A stretch of 64,000 bases of DNA, from the NCBI GenBank assembly GCA_030268105.1, contig BSDZ01000112.1, positions 124,001 through 188,000 of the forward strand, in the 5' to 3' direction. Shown here piece by piece: positions 45,301 to 56,500 of this stretch (position 1 is the first letter of the stretch; each line of letters opens with the position of its first letter). A program made the position numbers and the translations under genes. This DNA comes from Volvox africanus. Its lineage: Eukaryota; Chlorophyta; Chlorophyceae; Chlamydomonadales; Volvocaceae. Under the pieces are notes generated by a model, which was not told the DNA's origin, did no database searches, and worked only from the letters and a program-made list of their open reading frames with translations.

Positions 45301-48300
45301 CGTGACAATGACGGTGATATCTGCGGCGTTACTGAAGTCACGCGTGGGTACACGGCTGAGACCAAGCCCCGTTCGATACCGACGGCGGCATCGGCTCCGC
45401 CTCTGGCTTTACAGGTGACGACTTCTGCTGGCACATGTTGGCATGAGATCTGCGCCAGTCGTACTACAGATCCACTGACGGGCCAGTACGCCCTCATCAT
45501 CACACAAGTAAGGTGGACTGAAAAGCCCCATGCGGTTAGTCATCTGTTTCAGTGTGTCTGTGTGTAAATCTGTTAGCTGCATCTGGAACGCATTTTGAAA
45601 GTAGATTTCATGGAACGGTAACTCCGTTTACTGATGCTCTATCCAAACCATTCACCAAGACAGTTCGGTTGCCAAATCTATTTATCCACTACCGAGTCCG
45701 TTTTCGGTGACGGAGACCGCGTTATCCCATTCACCCAACATCGCCTGCGCCTGCCCAACCACGCAAAACTCCTGCCAGTATTAAGCGCACATGGCCTCCT
45801 GTGCCCGGGCATATGCCCACCACGCACTGCACCCCATCATGCCGCCCGGCATCGTACTACTATTTGTCTCAAAACTTCCCGATCGCATCCCCGTACTATC
45901 GTACCGTTACGGCAGACGGATGTGACGGGCAAAGTGGAAGCCGAACGGCATCTGGCGTTCGTGTCGGAGGCCGAGCATAGGCTCCTGGAACAGGTGCGTA
46001 CCACCAGAACTGATTTACCTGATCTGCCGTACATGGTGCTGATTAATCCTGACTCCTGAAAGATGAAGCTGCTGCTACATTCCCATACATGTTCGGGAAA
46101 GAGACAATATAGGAAGATTTCCTCGAACTTACTGCAATTATTTCTGATATCATTTTTTTGCGTCACGGCATATTGCTGTGACGTGTCCTTGCCTGTGCTG
46201 GTTATGGACCCTGCCGCGAATCGAAGAAAGCTACGGGTCTTCCTTGGGTTTGGGGGCTGGAGCTGTTCGACTAACACTTAACCCTTCCTAATGTGCTTTT
46301 GTAATTGCGTACTACAGATCTTCCCACGCCATGTCCTGGCCTATATGACGGAGGAGGGGGGCCCTTGGGCGGTGCCGTCCGCCCCCAGCATCTACCCCAC
46401 CCTTGGCCCCACTGCTGCCAACCCTACCGCCACCGCCTCCTTTACGGAAACCACCAAAGCCCCGGTGATGCCGGACACCACGAACGGCTACTCGCGACCC
46501 ATGTTTCGCAACGTCAACAAATTGGCCACAAGTCACAACCAGGTGAGCGCCAGGTGTCGTACTTCGCGGTGCTGTAGAAACTGCCGTATCCTCGGGCCCC
46601 TAGGAAAAATGGCAACGTGGTTGCGTTTGACGTACACAAAAATGCGTTTATACACGTGCGCATGCATACATAAATTTTTATTATAAATATATAGAGACAG
46701 TAGTTATCTCCTGGATCAGGCAGTATATGAGAAATATACTGCCAAGAGTGCGACAGGGTACGCCGCTCTGCTGCTGGATGAGCGAGCGAGTTCAGCAGCA
46801 GAGAGACGTATCCTGTCGAATCATTTGCAGAGTATTTCGAGTAGATGACTGAACCGTGAAATAGCGGGTTTATTCCAATGGCAGGCGCCGAAGTACTAGT
46901 GCAGTATTGCTGCATAGTGCAGATATACTAAAGTGCATCTCATTCTCACTCGTTACACGTGTATATATAAGCACGTATAAATAAATAAATAATGTGTTAG
47001 TTGATTTGTCTGCTATGAATGCTGAGCTTTGTGGACCGTACGAGTTACGACAAAACTTTGAGTGGTATCGGTCATTTGGTTTACGGCTGCCGTCGCGATC
47101 TTCTTCATTCCTTGCTGTGTTGCTGTTTGTCGCAGGTCACGTTGCTCTTCGCGGACATTCAAGGTAATGAACATATGTATTTTTGACGGAAGCTGCCGGC
47201 ATGTGCCGTACTAAGCAATACTGTGTCTGATGACAAACAGCTAGGCTAACAATGTGGGTCAGGGTAGCCAGGGGCCCGATTCGGGGACTTGTAACATACT
47301 TAAATTCAGCGGACTGGGCAGCCAAAAAGGGAACGTTAGGGAGCTGTGCGGGTCATACACGGTATTTTCGTGGTAAGACATGTGAGATATGATTGTCGGC
47401 CGGCCCGACTGCGTGACATCTGTACTGGTATGTGATGCAGGTTTCACCCCGATGTGCAAGGTTCTGGAGCCGCGTGTAATAATGGCCTTTCTCAACGACC
47501 TGTTCACAAGGTTTGACAGCCGACTTGACGAGTTTGGGGTTTACAAGGTGGGTCGGGAGCTCTATCCGGTGGGTGGGTATGTGTTCCATTCCTAACTGCT
47601 TGGATGGACATTGCGTAGGACCCTAGGTACCATCAAACCAGACGTCATATCCCATTTCCCACGCACGGATACCTAATTGGGGTTGCTGGCAGCTGTTGCG
47701 CGGTTTTTTTATTATTATCATTATGGTTACACCGCCCCTTAGGCTGGCGTATGTTAGTTATAAGGAACCCCGGGCTTACCTTAACACAATTGGGCACGCG
47801 TACCCAACTGTTGGGGCTGCTAGGGTTCACTGGGTTGTTTGATTTCGCAGATTCTCTTGCTGTCTGCAGCCCCTATCCATGTGCCAGCCCAAATTAGACC
47901 ACCTACCGGTGGATATCAAGCCCTCCCGCACCACATACCACCCTTAAGGAGCCAAGGGTGCGTTAAGAGCATTTGACCAATGATGAGTCCTGTCAGTGAG
48001 GGCGGACAAGGGCACATCTGAAGAGTCATGTTACCCATGCTGTTCATACTCTCACAATCTGCGCCCGTAGATCCCTTGCCACCCCGGTGTGGTATCGGGC
48101 CTTCTTCTCGTTAAGAAACTAGCTGCTGACAGTCCGGATCGAAATAGGGAAATCAATCAACAAGGCATTGCCCTAGCTCTCGGGGCTCTCGGGAATGCAA
48201 TTGTACGAATGAGTGACATGCCAAAACTCCTGCAGGTGGAAACTATTGGCGACTGCTATTTTGTGGCGGGGGGCCTTATATGCCAGGACGAGTACGGCAT

Positions 48301-51300
48301 GCCTGCAGTACGAGCAGATAGCCCAACAGACCCCCAACATGCGGAACGGGTCTTCAACTTCGCCAAGGTAGATATGATCTATTGCTACGTATGTATGGTT
48401 GTACATATATATGGTTGTACAGAGCAGGGCATGTGTGTCATTATGCCTATGCCTGTGCAATGTTCATGTATTACATACATTTTTTCTGCTTATTCCACTG
48501 GCGTTGCCTCAGTATCCCGACATTCTATGCAAATACATCGCATATGAGACGTTGTGAGTGGTGAAGTGAGCGAGAGTGAGAGCACTTTTACATAGTGCTC
48601 TGTGAAACTTTATTTGCACTAGTACCTCGGCGCCTGCCGTTTGAGTACCACTTCAAGTATCCCGCAAATCGTTTGACAGTGTACGTCCCTCCGCTGCTGA
48701 ATGAACTCGCTCACTCGTCATTCAGTCGGCCCTTCAGTAAAGTAAATCAGTTAAGTAAGAATGCATAAACATTGGATCAGGCATTAATTTAATGGGACAA
48801 GCGAACAAAGAAATCTGTGCATTTCGCGGCAGTGATGGCAACGGCAAAAATTCTGGGGGCACCTTACATGACTCCATACTTACTACAGGACTCCTTACAG
48901 TAGAAGTGAATGTACGACAACAACACTAAAATATAAATAAAATTGTGTACAAAAAATAAATTATACTAAAATTTATTTTTAAAGTATACGAATTCTAGGT
49001 CAGGCAAATAAAGCGGTAGGATCATTGCTTATGAATTATTACTTCATCTGCACTGCTTAAGTGCGAAGTTGGGAACCACAACAGATTGCATGTGTGGCAC
49101 GGCATGAGGATGAGACTCATCTCGAGGGAGCGTGACCGTGAACACGGCGTGGACACGGGACGTGGGACATGCATTATCCTGGGGTGTCTATGTCTACGGG
49201 TAGTGTCCCGGGTGGACCGTGTACGGTCATCTTCCGATTGGGCCTTTGCTGCATGGAGGCGGACATGTACGACAGAGATACAACAGGACACAACCACGCC
49301 ACACACACCATGCACCCGACTGAATTAAAAACTAGCACTCCCATCTAATGCAGTTCATGCATCCTGCACTGTTCACTGTGTGTGTGTGTGTGCGTGTAAC
49401 CCCTCAATGTCTTGACTCTAAGCTAGCATATGTTACATATTTATATGACACCAGCTCTCGTCAGCTATAGGACCCCACCATCCTCCGTCTTTCTAACTTC
49501 AGGCTATGCTTGAGGCCGCTTCTGGGATGTCCCTTCCCACCACCGGTGGACCCCTCAAGATGCGCATCGGGCTACACAGCGGCCCCGTGGTCAGTGGAGT
49601 GGTGGGGCAGCGAATGCCACGATTCTGCCTCTTCGGTAGGTGGTGTTGTCTGCTGGTGTTATGCAGTTGCCATGCACTAGTTGAATAGTGTAATATCTAC
49701 TATTCATTCCATCACTGTTTCATCGTAACATACACACCGTCAGCAGTGTGCATGTGTGTCTGTGTGTGTGTATACGTACATCTGTGTAATGTATACGCGT
49801 GTAAATGATAATGATAGTGAAAAGCTCAGTCGGATAATGAACGGAATCCCTTCATGACTGTGATCTTCATGGTGGCTTCATGATGCCTACTTTTGTTCTG
49901 ACAGACAACCCCACCTACGTTTGGCATTTACCTTTGGCTGCTGCTGTACTACCCGCATGAATTTGTTACCGTCAATGAATCTATGGGTATATGCCCTATG
50001 GCGACGCCTCCAACATCATCTCACATTGTCACCCACGCGGGGACCACGTGCCTCCCTGATTCCTAAAATGCACGTCCCGACAGGCGACACAGTTAACACG
50101 TAAGTGCCCTTCATGCTGGTAACATGAGTTGGTGTCGGCCTCCTTAAAGCCTTTAAGCCTAATGGGAGTTGGTGTCAGTACAGTTTAGACATTGAGAGGT
50201 TACAGGCGTGCGTGCACATACACACACAGTGGACAGATTGCAGGGAGTGCATCACTTGGGAGTACTAATTTCCGATGCCCAAACCCAGGCAATTCGCGGT
50301 CGTGACCTGGTTCGTGTCCACATCCCACGTCCATGCAGCCTTCACATTCACACACCACCACGTGCGCATTTTATTGAGACTCCTAATTTTGCAGTTAAGC
50401 AGTAGAGGTTACGTAATAATTCACAAGCCATGATTATACATCCCTTCCTCTAGATAGCGTAAAGGCCAAGATCTTCACTGGGGGCTGGGGCAATGGAGAT
50501 TGTAAAACTTGCTCATGCATACACACACACACACACACGGACATGTGCAATCCAGTGGTGAGACGCTTCATGCGGGGCAGCCCCACCCCCAAATCCCCCC
50601 TCTACTGGTTGAGGGTGGACATGCCCCCGATGTTGATGGACGGTGAGGACCCTGGTTATAGTGACCCATCTACGAGCCGACCAGGAGTGGAGCTGATGAG
50701 GCCGCCGTTCATCCGGCAGATTTCACTGGATGCTGGTGGCGGGTGCTGAACCACCTACCGACCGGGAAAAACACTGATTTCAAAGAAGCAAGTCAACATG
50801 GGTGAACGGCAAGATGAGGGATGCCCCGAAATACAGCAGGGAAAGGTAGTAAGGACTGTCAGGAGGGACTGCCTCGGGTGAAAGAAGCAAAACCGTTCTA
50901 TCCCACACCCACATACATACATACATTTATAACGGCTGGTACTTATTCTGTATGCCTTTTCTGTCTGTTGATCATCTGTTGCTTCATGAATACAGCGCCT
51001 CCCGCATGGAGAGTACGGGGGTCCCCGGGTGCATACACGTGTCTGAGGCGACCCGGAGTTTGCTTGGCAAGGAGGACTGGGTACCAACAGGAGGCATTGA
51101 GGTGCGGTTTGTTGCTCCTGTTGTTGATATTGATGTTTATATATCATGAACGGGTGTACACTGTGGGCGACTTGCCCTTAGAGGACAAGCACCGGGGCAG
51201 AGGACCGGGCAGAAGACCGGGCAGAACCACAGCGCAGCGGGGAAAACACGGCTTAGTCTGTTCGTCCTGCCGTGCACTCCTCCCCTCGCTCAGCCAGCAA

Positions 51301-52629
51301 GGGGACACAGGCCTCACGAGCCTCAAGCCTGGCTACTCAAAGGAACAGAGCCTCAGCCAACCACACCAGCTCCCCGACGGAGCGGGCAAGAGAGTAACCC
51401 CCTACCTCCAAAAAAGCGAGAAAACCCCTCCTCCACATCCACTGCCTCACAAGCAAACCTCCTGGTCCCCCCTCACAGGGACACTCTAGGGAAAGAGGGC
51501 AAAATGCTCGGACCCTCCCAAACTGCCCACCAGAAAAATGCAGGGAGGGGAGATAACAAGCCACCAAGGCGCCCCCCTGATGAGCCAGAGATGTTGTGGG
51601 CTCATGTGCCCCTCTGTGGTGGTTGATGACGGCAAGTGTCTGTCAATCTGTTCCCGCACTGCCTGCGCTATGGGGCACTCCCAGATGGTGCAAGCGCGGG
51701 GAGCAGAGATGGCTAGGTGTGCCTCCAAAGGTCCCGCATCCACAGGGCTGTGTGGTCATCCGGGACAGGTGTGTGTTGCCGGGCAGGGGTATTCCGTCCA
51801 CTGCAAGGCACCACAGCGTCTCCTTATTTTGGTTCTCCCAGTGTACATCAGACCACAGGCAGGCGAGGGTTGCCCAAAAGTGGTTAACTTCAGTCTCTAA
51901 GTTGAACTGGGCTGTCTCTCCCGGTAGGCCCACGGCCTCTCACACTAAGGCTGCCATCAGCTGCAGTCATTGTTCTTGGGCTGGCCTGCATAAAGCTGCA
52001 TCTGTGTGGCTTGGCGGACTGTTAGTCCATAGATTGGCACTGTGGTTGAGCCTCCATCAGGCAGTCTCCAGATGGAGAGATACTATTATTATTATTATTA
52101 TGTTGTTGTTGCATCAGTATAGTAATATGCTGCTGTATTAGGGGCATGGCTTCAGCACAGGGGGGCCATGTCGGTGTCTGTGTGTAATTACCAAACATAA
52201 ATTATTTGTCATATTTGTTTTCTAAAATTGCGGCGTTTACATTAATACAATGTGAGCTAACAATGTTTGACAAATCAACCATTCCCTTTGATGACCATCT
52301 TCCCGCATGTAGTATCATGATATTGATTAGAATGTATAATCCTGACGTTAACTCGCGAGCTCTTTCTTAGAGCACGATACACCACCGCCGTATGACAAGG
52401 ACCAGAATAAAGCAAATCTTTTCAGCTAAATTAATAGTTTTAACATCCTTGATGCAATTCTTATTTCCGTGGCCTGTGATGAGTCTTTGAATTGAGTATA
52501 GCAAATAAGTTTCACAGTCTTCGTTCGTTGTCCACTCCACAGCCACACCACATACACGTGCACGCGCAAATTGAAAAGTTTGGGTCGCACTCCCAACTAA
52601 TGACGTTCATGCGCCTGCAATCTGGCCAT

Positions 52630-52669
<40 letters not shown>

Positions 52670-55600
52670 TGCGTGAGCGCACATCTGAAAACCTTATCAT
52701 ATATCTAATCGTCTACTTGATAAGATTTCACACGCAAGGTACAAATAATTGGGGTCCTGATGCCCTAATTTCCGTTTTCAAGGAAGCCGACACTAACTCT
52801 TGTCCTGTTTCATTTGCAGCTAACACAATTCTTGTCCAATAACCGGTTCCAAAAAACCGGTTCATAATCAGATCAACAAAGATTTAGGACAGAAACAATG
52901 GTGGGGACTGCTGGTTCGCAATAGTGGTACAGGGTGATACCAATTGACTGGACCGAAGGCCCAAGACCCAGCCAGTAATAAGCTTTACATAGGAAGAGGT
53001 TTTGCCTGGGAGACTAGTAAATGTATGGCCTCTCCACATGCACATATGCCCATGACTTGTTCAGCATCAGCAGCAGCTGATTAGCAGATCAGCATGTTTT
53101 CCTACACAGAGGCGAGCCATTTCCACCTGGTGGATGGCATACTGGGCAGCAACTACGTTAGATGATACAAGGCAGGGGGATCAGTAACTGCTACCTCAGG
53201 GTAGGGGTAACGTGGTATGGGAGGTGAAGGGTAAAAGGCAGGAGGAATAATCTTGACATTCATATATCGACCTATAAAGCTTGAGTGACACATGCGATGC
53301 ATGCACGATGCATATACACGCACACAGCCGTGGGAATGGACTGGCAGCAGGGCTTCTCCCAGCTCATGCAGGGGAGCAACATTTAATCTGCCGTGCGTGC
53401 CATCCAAATGGGCACGAGCGTCACCACTGAATGTGGTTGCCGGGGGTTAAGGGGTACCAGGTATGAAAGCAAGGGGGTGACCTGCTGCCAGTAATTTCAA
53501 GCAAGCAGGAGTATGGGTGGGGATGCATATTATTCAATTGTAAGCGTGCAGTAAGATTATGGGCACATCTGTGTGTGGGAACGCGATATTCACAAAATAA
53601 AATATACGAAGTTGGCTTCAAATAATATAACCTAGCTAGCAAAGAGAGAAGACCCAGGAAGTACTTATTGTATAGGTGGCAGGGTTACTGATGGGTTATG
53701 TTGTATCCTCCTGCTACACATAAACTTGTCGTGGAGCTTATACAGTGCAATTGCAAGCGTACCTAGCTTGGGTGCGCCGAATCGGGGACGCGGAAGACTT
53801 GACAGCACGAAGGTTACAATCGTATTGCAGAGTTGAATGCAAAGGCTATTAGAGCCACAGCTTCATCCTCTAACCCAATTGCTCGGGCTTAAGATGTGAA
53901 ATAATAAGCAGATCAATTCGATGATATGACAGACCGCCATGAGCATTAAAACAGCACTTGGTTCTCTATTGATTTCTAATTTTTTTAAGATTCTTTTAAA
54001 AAAGAAGAACCGATAAAAAAAGGGAATTTTTAAAAAGCTAATTAATGCCGGTGCTTAAGTTCAGAAAACATTTGCGGTTGCAACCTTCATAACTTCTAAC
54101 TTACAAAAGGCTAAGTTGTGGTTAGCAATTGCTATGCTCGCACTTCGGCCAGCTGTACGCGTCCACAGAGATGTCCGTATCTCGCTTTGATGGTAGGACG
54201 TACCACTCTGATCCCTGCCAAGGATCGTCATATAAAAGCCCTCATCGCACCATGTAATGCTTCCTAAATGCGTGCTACCGGAAAAATCTATGTGCAGGCA
54301 TAGTTTCATGCATGATTGCCTTCGACGCTCATGGTCACCTATACGGTGCGAAGACCAGGAACTTGTGATATGCAAACTAGAGTGCAATATCATGCAATTA
54401 GTATAATGCATAGTTATCCTTTCGCAGATAAGTATTATTCACGTGCCAATACATATGGCTGTTGTGAAAAACGCGTTGATGCAGCCGTAGTCTACGTATA
54501 AACCTGCAAGATCAAAACAGATTAGTAGTCCTGCTGCTGCGTGTCCAACTGGTGAGCTGCACCGTGCCTCAAGCCTATTCAGAGACAAGTACAAAAAAAC
54601 TCAAGCAAGCAACGGTTTGTTACAAACAACTAATGAGGTATGAAAACCTCGCCAAAGATATACTCGCAGAATTGGGTATCGTACTTTAATCCTAGATCCT
54701 CAGACGCACTAATTTGCCAAGTAATAGGTGGATCAGCGTCAGAAGAGCAGACGCCAGTCTTACTTCATGATAGGAACAGCTTAAACAGGCAAGTCCTAGA
54801 TCCTACTGAGAATAACAAACGCTTAGGACAGGATCTAAACTAAGGAAGTCAGGCCGAAACTCAACAATGGCGACCAAGGTACTCAGGTCGCTCCGTGAGG
54901 GACGGATCGCATGAGCAACGCCAACATGGGTGCACCATTCCACAGGGTATTGTCATAAGCTGGCAAGCCAGGCTACAACAAAGGAATCAATCGCACCATT
55001 CCCAAATGGCAGGCCTTAAAAAACATGCATCCAGATTCAATCTCCGATTAACAGATTTATTATGCGCTGCAAAGTTGCGCTTAGGAATGCATGCACCCTC
55101 ATATTACCGTGCATGCCTATCTATGCCATAGGGATTTTGAACCCTGACCAGCCGTAATGCGCTCGGTACCATTATTGTTGTGGTACTCAAATACTCCAGC
55201 TTCAATGGCCGGCTCTGAAACCATTGAATAATGCTGACGCAGATGCTCCATTATTTAGTATAACTCAATATCAAATCACGCTATGTGTTAGGGCGCCATT
55301 ATTCAGCATTCGTAGGCTCGATCCGGACTCCTAATAGGCATACTCATCGAGAATCGGTGTGGTAAAGGAATTGTGGGTCCCACATTTAACAGCAGGGATA
55401 GCAGAGCTCTTCAGTCGTGTCCCTGTTCGCTCTGACTGATAGAACTCATCTGCGATTGAATGCTCCGCCAGGGAGGTGCGACCCATGGCCCCTGTAGGAG
55501 GGCCGTAATGTGCGGGTTGGCTTAGAAACCCACCGAACGGCCGGTAGGTGGTCCACTCGGGGCTGGCACATGGATAGGGGCTGCAGACAGCAAGAGAATT

Positions 55601-56120
55601 GGCGAAATCAAACAACCCAGTGAGAACCCCCTAGCGGCCCCAACAATGGGGTACATGTGCCCAATTGTGTAAAGGTAACCCCCCGAATTCCCTATAATAC
55701 ACACCAGGCTACAGCCGGCGTAACCATACAATATATAGTTATCTCTAAATCTCAAAGCATTCCGTTTCATGAATGGATTGCCATGCATATGTACCGCACG
55801 CCATTCACTGCTGCTGCCATCACGATTACAAAGAGGCCGACTTGGTGTATGTACGCGACTGTTCGTACAAATGAGACCTTATCTATCTGACAACTATTTG
55901 ATATTGGTTGCAGGTTAAGGGAAAGGGCATTATGAATACTTACTTATGGACTCCACCAGACAAGAAATCAGGCAACGCATCAGCAGTGGCGGTGGCGGCA
56001 CAAGTGGCGACAACGACGGCAGCAGTGGTGACGACAGCGGAAGCAGCAGTGATGGAAGCAGCGGCGGCAGCAGCAGCGGTGGCATCTGTCGGCATAGTCC
56101 CCTTCAAGCACATCAGCTAG
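36359..56120 (+). CDS. PAS-containing guanylyl cyclase, 15 exons
   Basis: Exons: 36359-37603, 38003-38407, 41374-41493, 41972-42020, 42713-43320, 44089-45507, 45916-45993, 46318-46542, 47136-47163, 47441-47547, 48236-48367, 49503-49635, 50084-50099, 50996-51101, 55914-56120. All have GT-AG borders, phases match, and the sum is 4,878 bases (1,625 residues plus stop). The protein starts [10 protein letters not shown] (possible lipid-modified cysteines), has PAS-like segments and low-complexity insertions, a signalling helix, and a class III cyclase domain near the C terminus. All catalytic residues are present with the Glu/Cys pair of guanylyl cyclases, so it should convert GTP to cGMP. No membrane segment was seen. 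The start at 36359 is preferred over 36263 for its [10 protein letters not shown] context; this is a judgement. Confidence 0.9.
38003..42020 (+). CDS. Cyclase exons 2-4: second PAS-like segment
   Basis: Exon 2 (38003-38407) ends MEVLYQNVT, exon 3 (41374-41493) reads [10 protein letters not shown] to LFSFEPSK, and exon 4 (41972-42020) reads [17 protein letters not shown]. The joined text has the order expected for a PAS core in algal cyclases. Intron 2 (38,408-41,373) holds repeat R, repeat J and two antisense exon-like stretches. Confidence 0.85.
38960..39748 (+). repeat. Dispersed repeat R, most complete copy (cyclase intron 2)
   Basis: The left part matches 13,329-13,831. The right part (from about 39,522) matches 20,425-20,670. 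The copies at 13 kb and 20 kb therefore look like parts of one family. No coding content or ends resolved. Confidence 0.75.
39762..39865 (-). repeat. Repeat J, copy 1
   Basis: On the minus strand, ATATTCGGTCAGACTTCTTCA, ATTGTCAGGA and CTGAATTT segments match 58,805-58,885 on the plus strand. Both copies can be read as LERIVR-x-VLRLNF-like, but no protein family is recognised. Confidence 0.6.
40457..40842 (-). pseudogene. Two antisense exon-like stretches inside cyclase intron 2
   Basis: Exon-like 40842-40699 (48 codons, reads [20 protein letters not shown]...) ends at AAG|GTGGGG. Exon-like 40630-40457 (58 codons, reads ...[20 protein letters not shown]...) follows a TAG acceptor and ends ATG|GTCAGT. 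Both are phase 0 and have coding-like composition. No upstream or downstream exon could be joined with confidence. It may be a nested gene fragment or a captured piece; the family is unknown. Confidence 0.4.
42153..42395. repeat. Compound microsatellite in cyclase intron 4
   Basis: Successive tracts of TAC, TCA, ATTCTT/ATTCTTATT, ATT, ATG and CTA-type triplets over about 240 bases. Confidence 0.95.
42434..42474. repeat. GT-rich microsatellite
   Basis: TGTGTG tract in intron 4; similar tracts lie at 49,378-49,395 and 52,634-52,662, and AC at 50,518-50,540. Confidence 0.85.
42713..45507 (+). CDS. Cyclase exons 5-6: low-complexity linker and last PAS strands
   Basis: Exon 5 (42713-43320) begins with [14 protein letters not shown] and then becomes Ala/Ser/Thr-rich. 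Exon 6 (44089-45507) starts [15 protein letters not shown], has a long Ser/Gly-rich insertion including a PPPPPPLP stretch, and ends with [20 protein letters not shown], a PAS C-terminal strand. Few constraints are visible in the linker. Confidence 0.85.
43497..43935 (+). repeat. Repeat S fragments in cyclase intron 5
   Basis: AAAAGGCCTCTCGAGATGCTGA at about 43,498 and AAAAAGGCATCCCGAGATACTG at about 43,881 resemble the cores at 13,840 and 20,298. The second continues into a GACGACTACTACA segment shared with 20,376. Confidence 0.5.
45916..46542 (+). CDS. Cyclase exons 7-8: signalling helix and cyclase entry
   Basis: Exon 7 (45916-45993) reads [15 protein letters not shown] then [10 protein letters not shown], a helix of the type that links PAS and cyclase domains. 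Exon 8 (46318-46542) reads [13 protein letters not shown], then a Pro/Thr-rich insert, then ATSHNQ just before the catalytic domain. Confidence 0.9.
47136..51101 (+). CDS. Cyclase exons 9-14: class III catalytic domain
   Basis: Exon 9 gives [10 protein letters not shown] with the first metal Asp (47154-47156). Exon 10 gives [11 protein letters not shown]. Exon 11 gives [13 protein letters not shown] with the guanine-selecting Glu (48239-48241) and second metal Asp (48251-48253). Exon 12 gives [18 protein letters not shown] and PRFCLFG with the selecting Cys (49626-49628). Exon 13 (16 bases) supplies DTVN with Asn at 50095-50097. Exon 14 starts ASRMESTG with Arg at 51003-51005. All hallmark residues are therefore spread over six exons and intact. 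Confidence 0.93.
47705..48070 (-). mobile_element. SINE copy 1, minus strand (cyclase intron 10)
   Basis: On the minus strand it ends CGCCAGCC...GGTGTAACCATAATGATAATAATAAAAAA. It shares GGGCTGGCACATGGATAGGGGC and the 3' tail with copies at 55,310 and 63,261. The 5' limit is approximate. Confidence 0.7.
49176..49290 (+). repeat. Short repeat T, copy in cyclase intron 11
   Basis: Matches 29,243-29,335 in element D with several small indels; see that entry. Confidence 0.55.
50543..50749 (+). other. Unexplained coding-like frame inside cyclase intron 13
   Basis: 68 codons with low repeat content, reading for example [19 protein letters not shown] and [14 protein letters not shown]. It would break the DTVN|ASRM motif if included as an exon, so it is not part of the normal cyclase. 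It could be an alternative 3' end or a stray fragment. No family recognised. Confidence 0.3.
51143..52000 (-). mobile_element. Non-LTR retrotransposon remnant (LINE RT C-terminal region)
   Basis: Two minus-strand frames (51,933-51,643 and 51,743-51,486) read [15 protein letters not shown] and [10 protein letters not shown] in one frame and [15 protein letters not shown] in the other. The pattern C-x-C ... H ... WECP-x-AQ-x-V is the zinc-binding segment after the RT of L1-type elements. Frameshifted and truncated, in cyclase intron 14. Confidence 0.55.
52001..53698. other. Cyclase intron 14, middle part
   Basis: Contains a TG microsatellite (52,634-52,662) and an ATT tract (52,083-52,100). 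No exon or element recognised. Confidence 0.4.
53699..53935 (-). repeat. A-family LTR fragment in cyclase intron 14
   Basis: Starts TGTTGTATCCTCC and includes GCGGAAGACTTGACAGC, AAGGTTACAA and TTGCTCGGGCTTAAG segments in the same order as the LTR of element E. The far end is not found. Confidence 0.5.
53936..55300. other. Cyclase intron 14, right part
   Basis: AT-rich to mixed sequence, short frames without motifs. Nothing supported. Confidence 0.35.
55310..55740 (+). mobile_element. SINE copy 2, plus strand (cyclase intron 14)
   Basis: Has a B-box-like GGCTCGATCCGGACTCC at 55,316-55,332, the shared GGGGCTGGCACATGGATAGG core at about 55,560, and ends ACACACCAGGCTAC...GGCGTAACCATACAATATATA. 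No clean flanking duplication seen. Confidence 0.7.
55914..56120 (+). CDS. Cyclase exon 15: end of catalytic domain and Ala-rich tail
   Basis: Reads [15 protein letters not shown], the final strand of class III cyclases, then an Ala/Val/Thr-rich tail with a run of seven Ala, and TAG at 56118-56120. It lies 4.8 kb from exon 14. If that intron is retained, translation adds [14 protein letters not shown] and stops at 51,147. Confidence 0.88.
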   Translation, partial: VKGKGIMNTYLWTPPDKKSGNASAVAVAAQVATTTAAVVTTAEAAVMEAAAAAAAVASVGIVPFKHIS

Positions 56121-56245
56121 CTGTGTTGTGAGGATGGCATAGGTTAAAATCAATTATCTTGTTCCTTGGTACGACTGCTAAGTATCTTCAGGACTATCGT
56201 ACAATGTTTTCCAATCTAGGTCGTCCTGCACTTGGGAATAATTCG

Positions 56246-56500
56246 TCAAACGAAAGCAACGGGTGATGCGGCAAACATCAAATCCGCGCGTTTCACTCTT
56301 AATTGTTGCATACAAAATTCCCAAAATATTTCAAATTGCTCAACTATAGATAGCAGAATATGTAATGCTAGCAAAAATATATATTGATGATTGGGGAGCA
56401 AGGAAGGCAGGAGTGCGGCGGTAAGCACTTCTGCGGCGCTAGCGTGGATGGCAGCGAGGGGGTCCATGCCAATTGGGGTGGCAACGATCTTGGCCCGCAA
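56246..56500 (-). other. Coding-like stretch downstream of the cyclase
   Basis: About 56,520-56,390 on the minus strand reads KIVATPIGMDPLAAIHASA and continues with Leu/Pro-rich residues, with algal-like GCC/CTC codon choice. Could be one exon of a convergent gene. No partner exon found. Confidence 0.25.

Noticed and set aside
44188..45567. Stand-alone 459-residue gene
   Set aside because: It is the body of cyclase exon 6; the frame extends upstream to an acceptor at 44,087-44,088 and ends in a PAS strand that joins exon 7.
48089..48235. Upstream extension of cyclase exon 11
   Set aside because: The frame is open, but class III cyclases join VYK directly to VETIGD, and an acceptor CAG lies exactly there.
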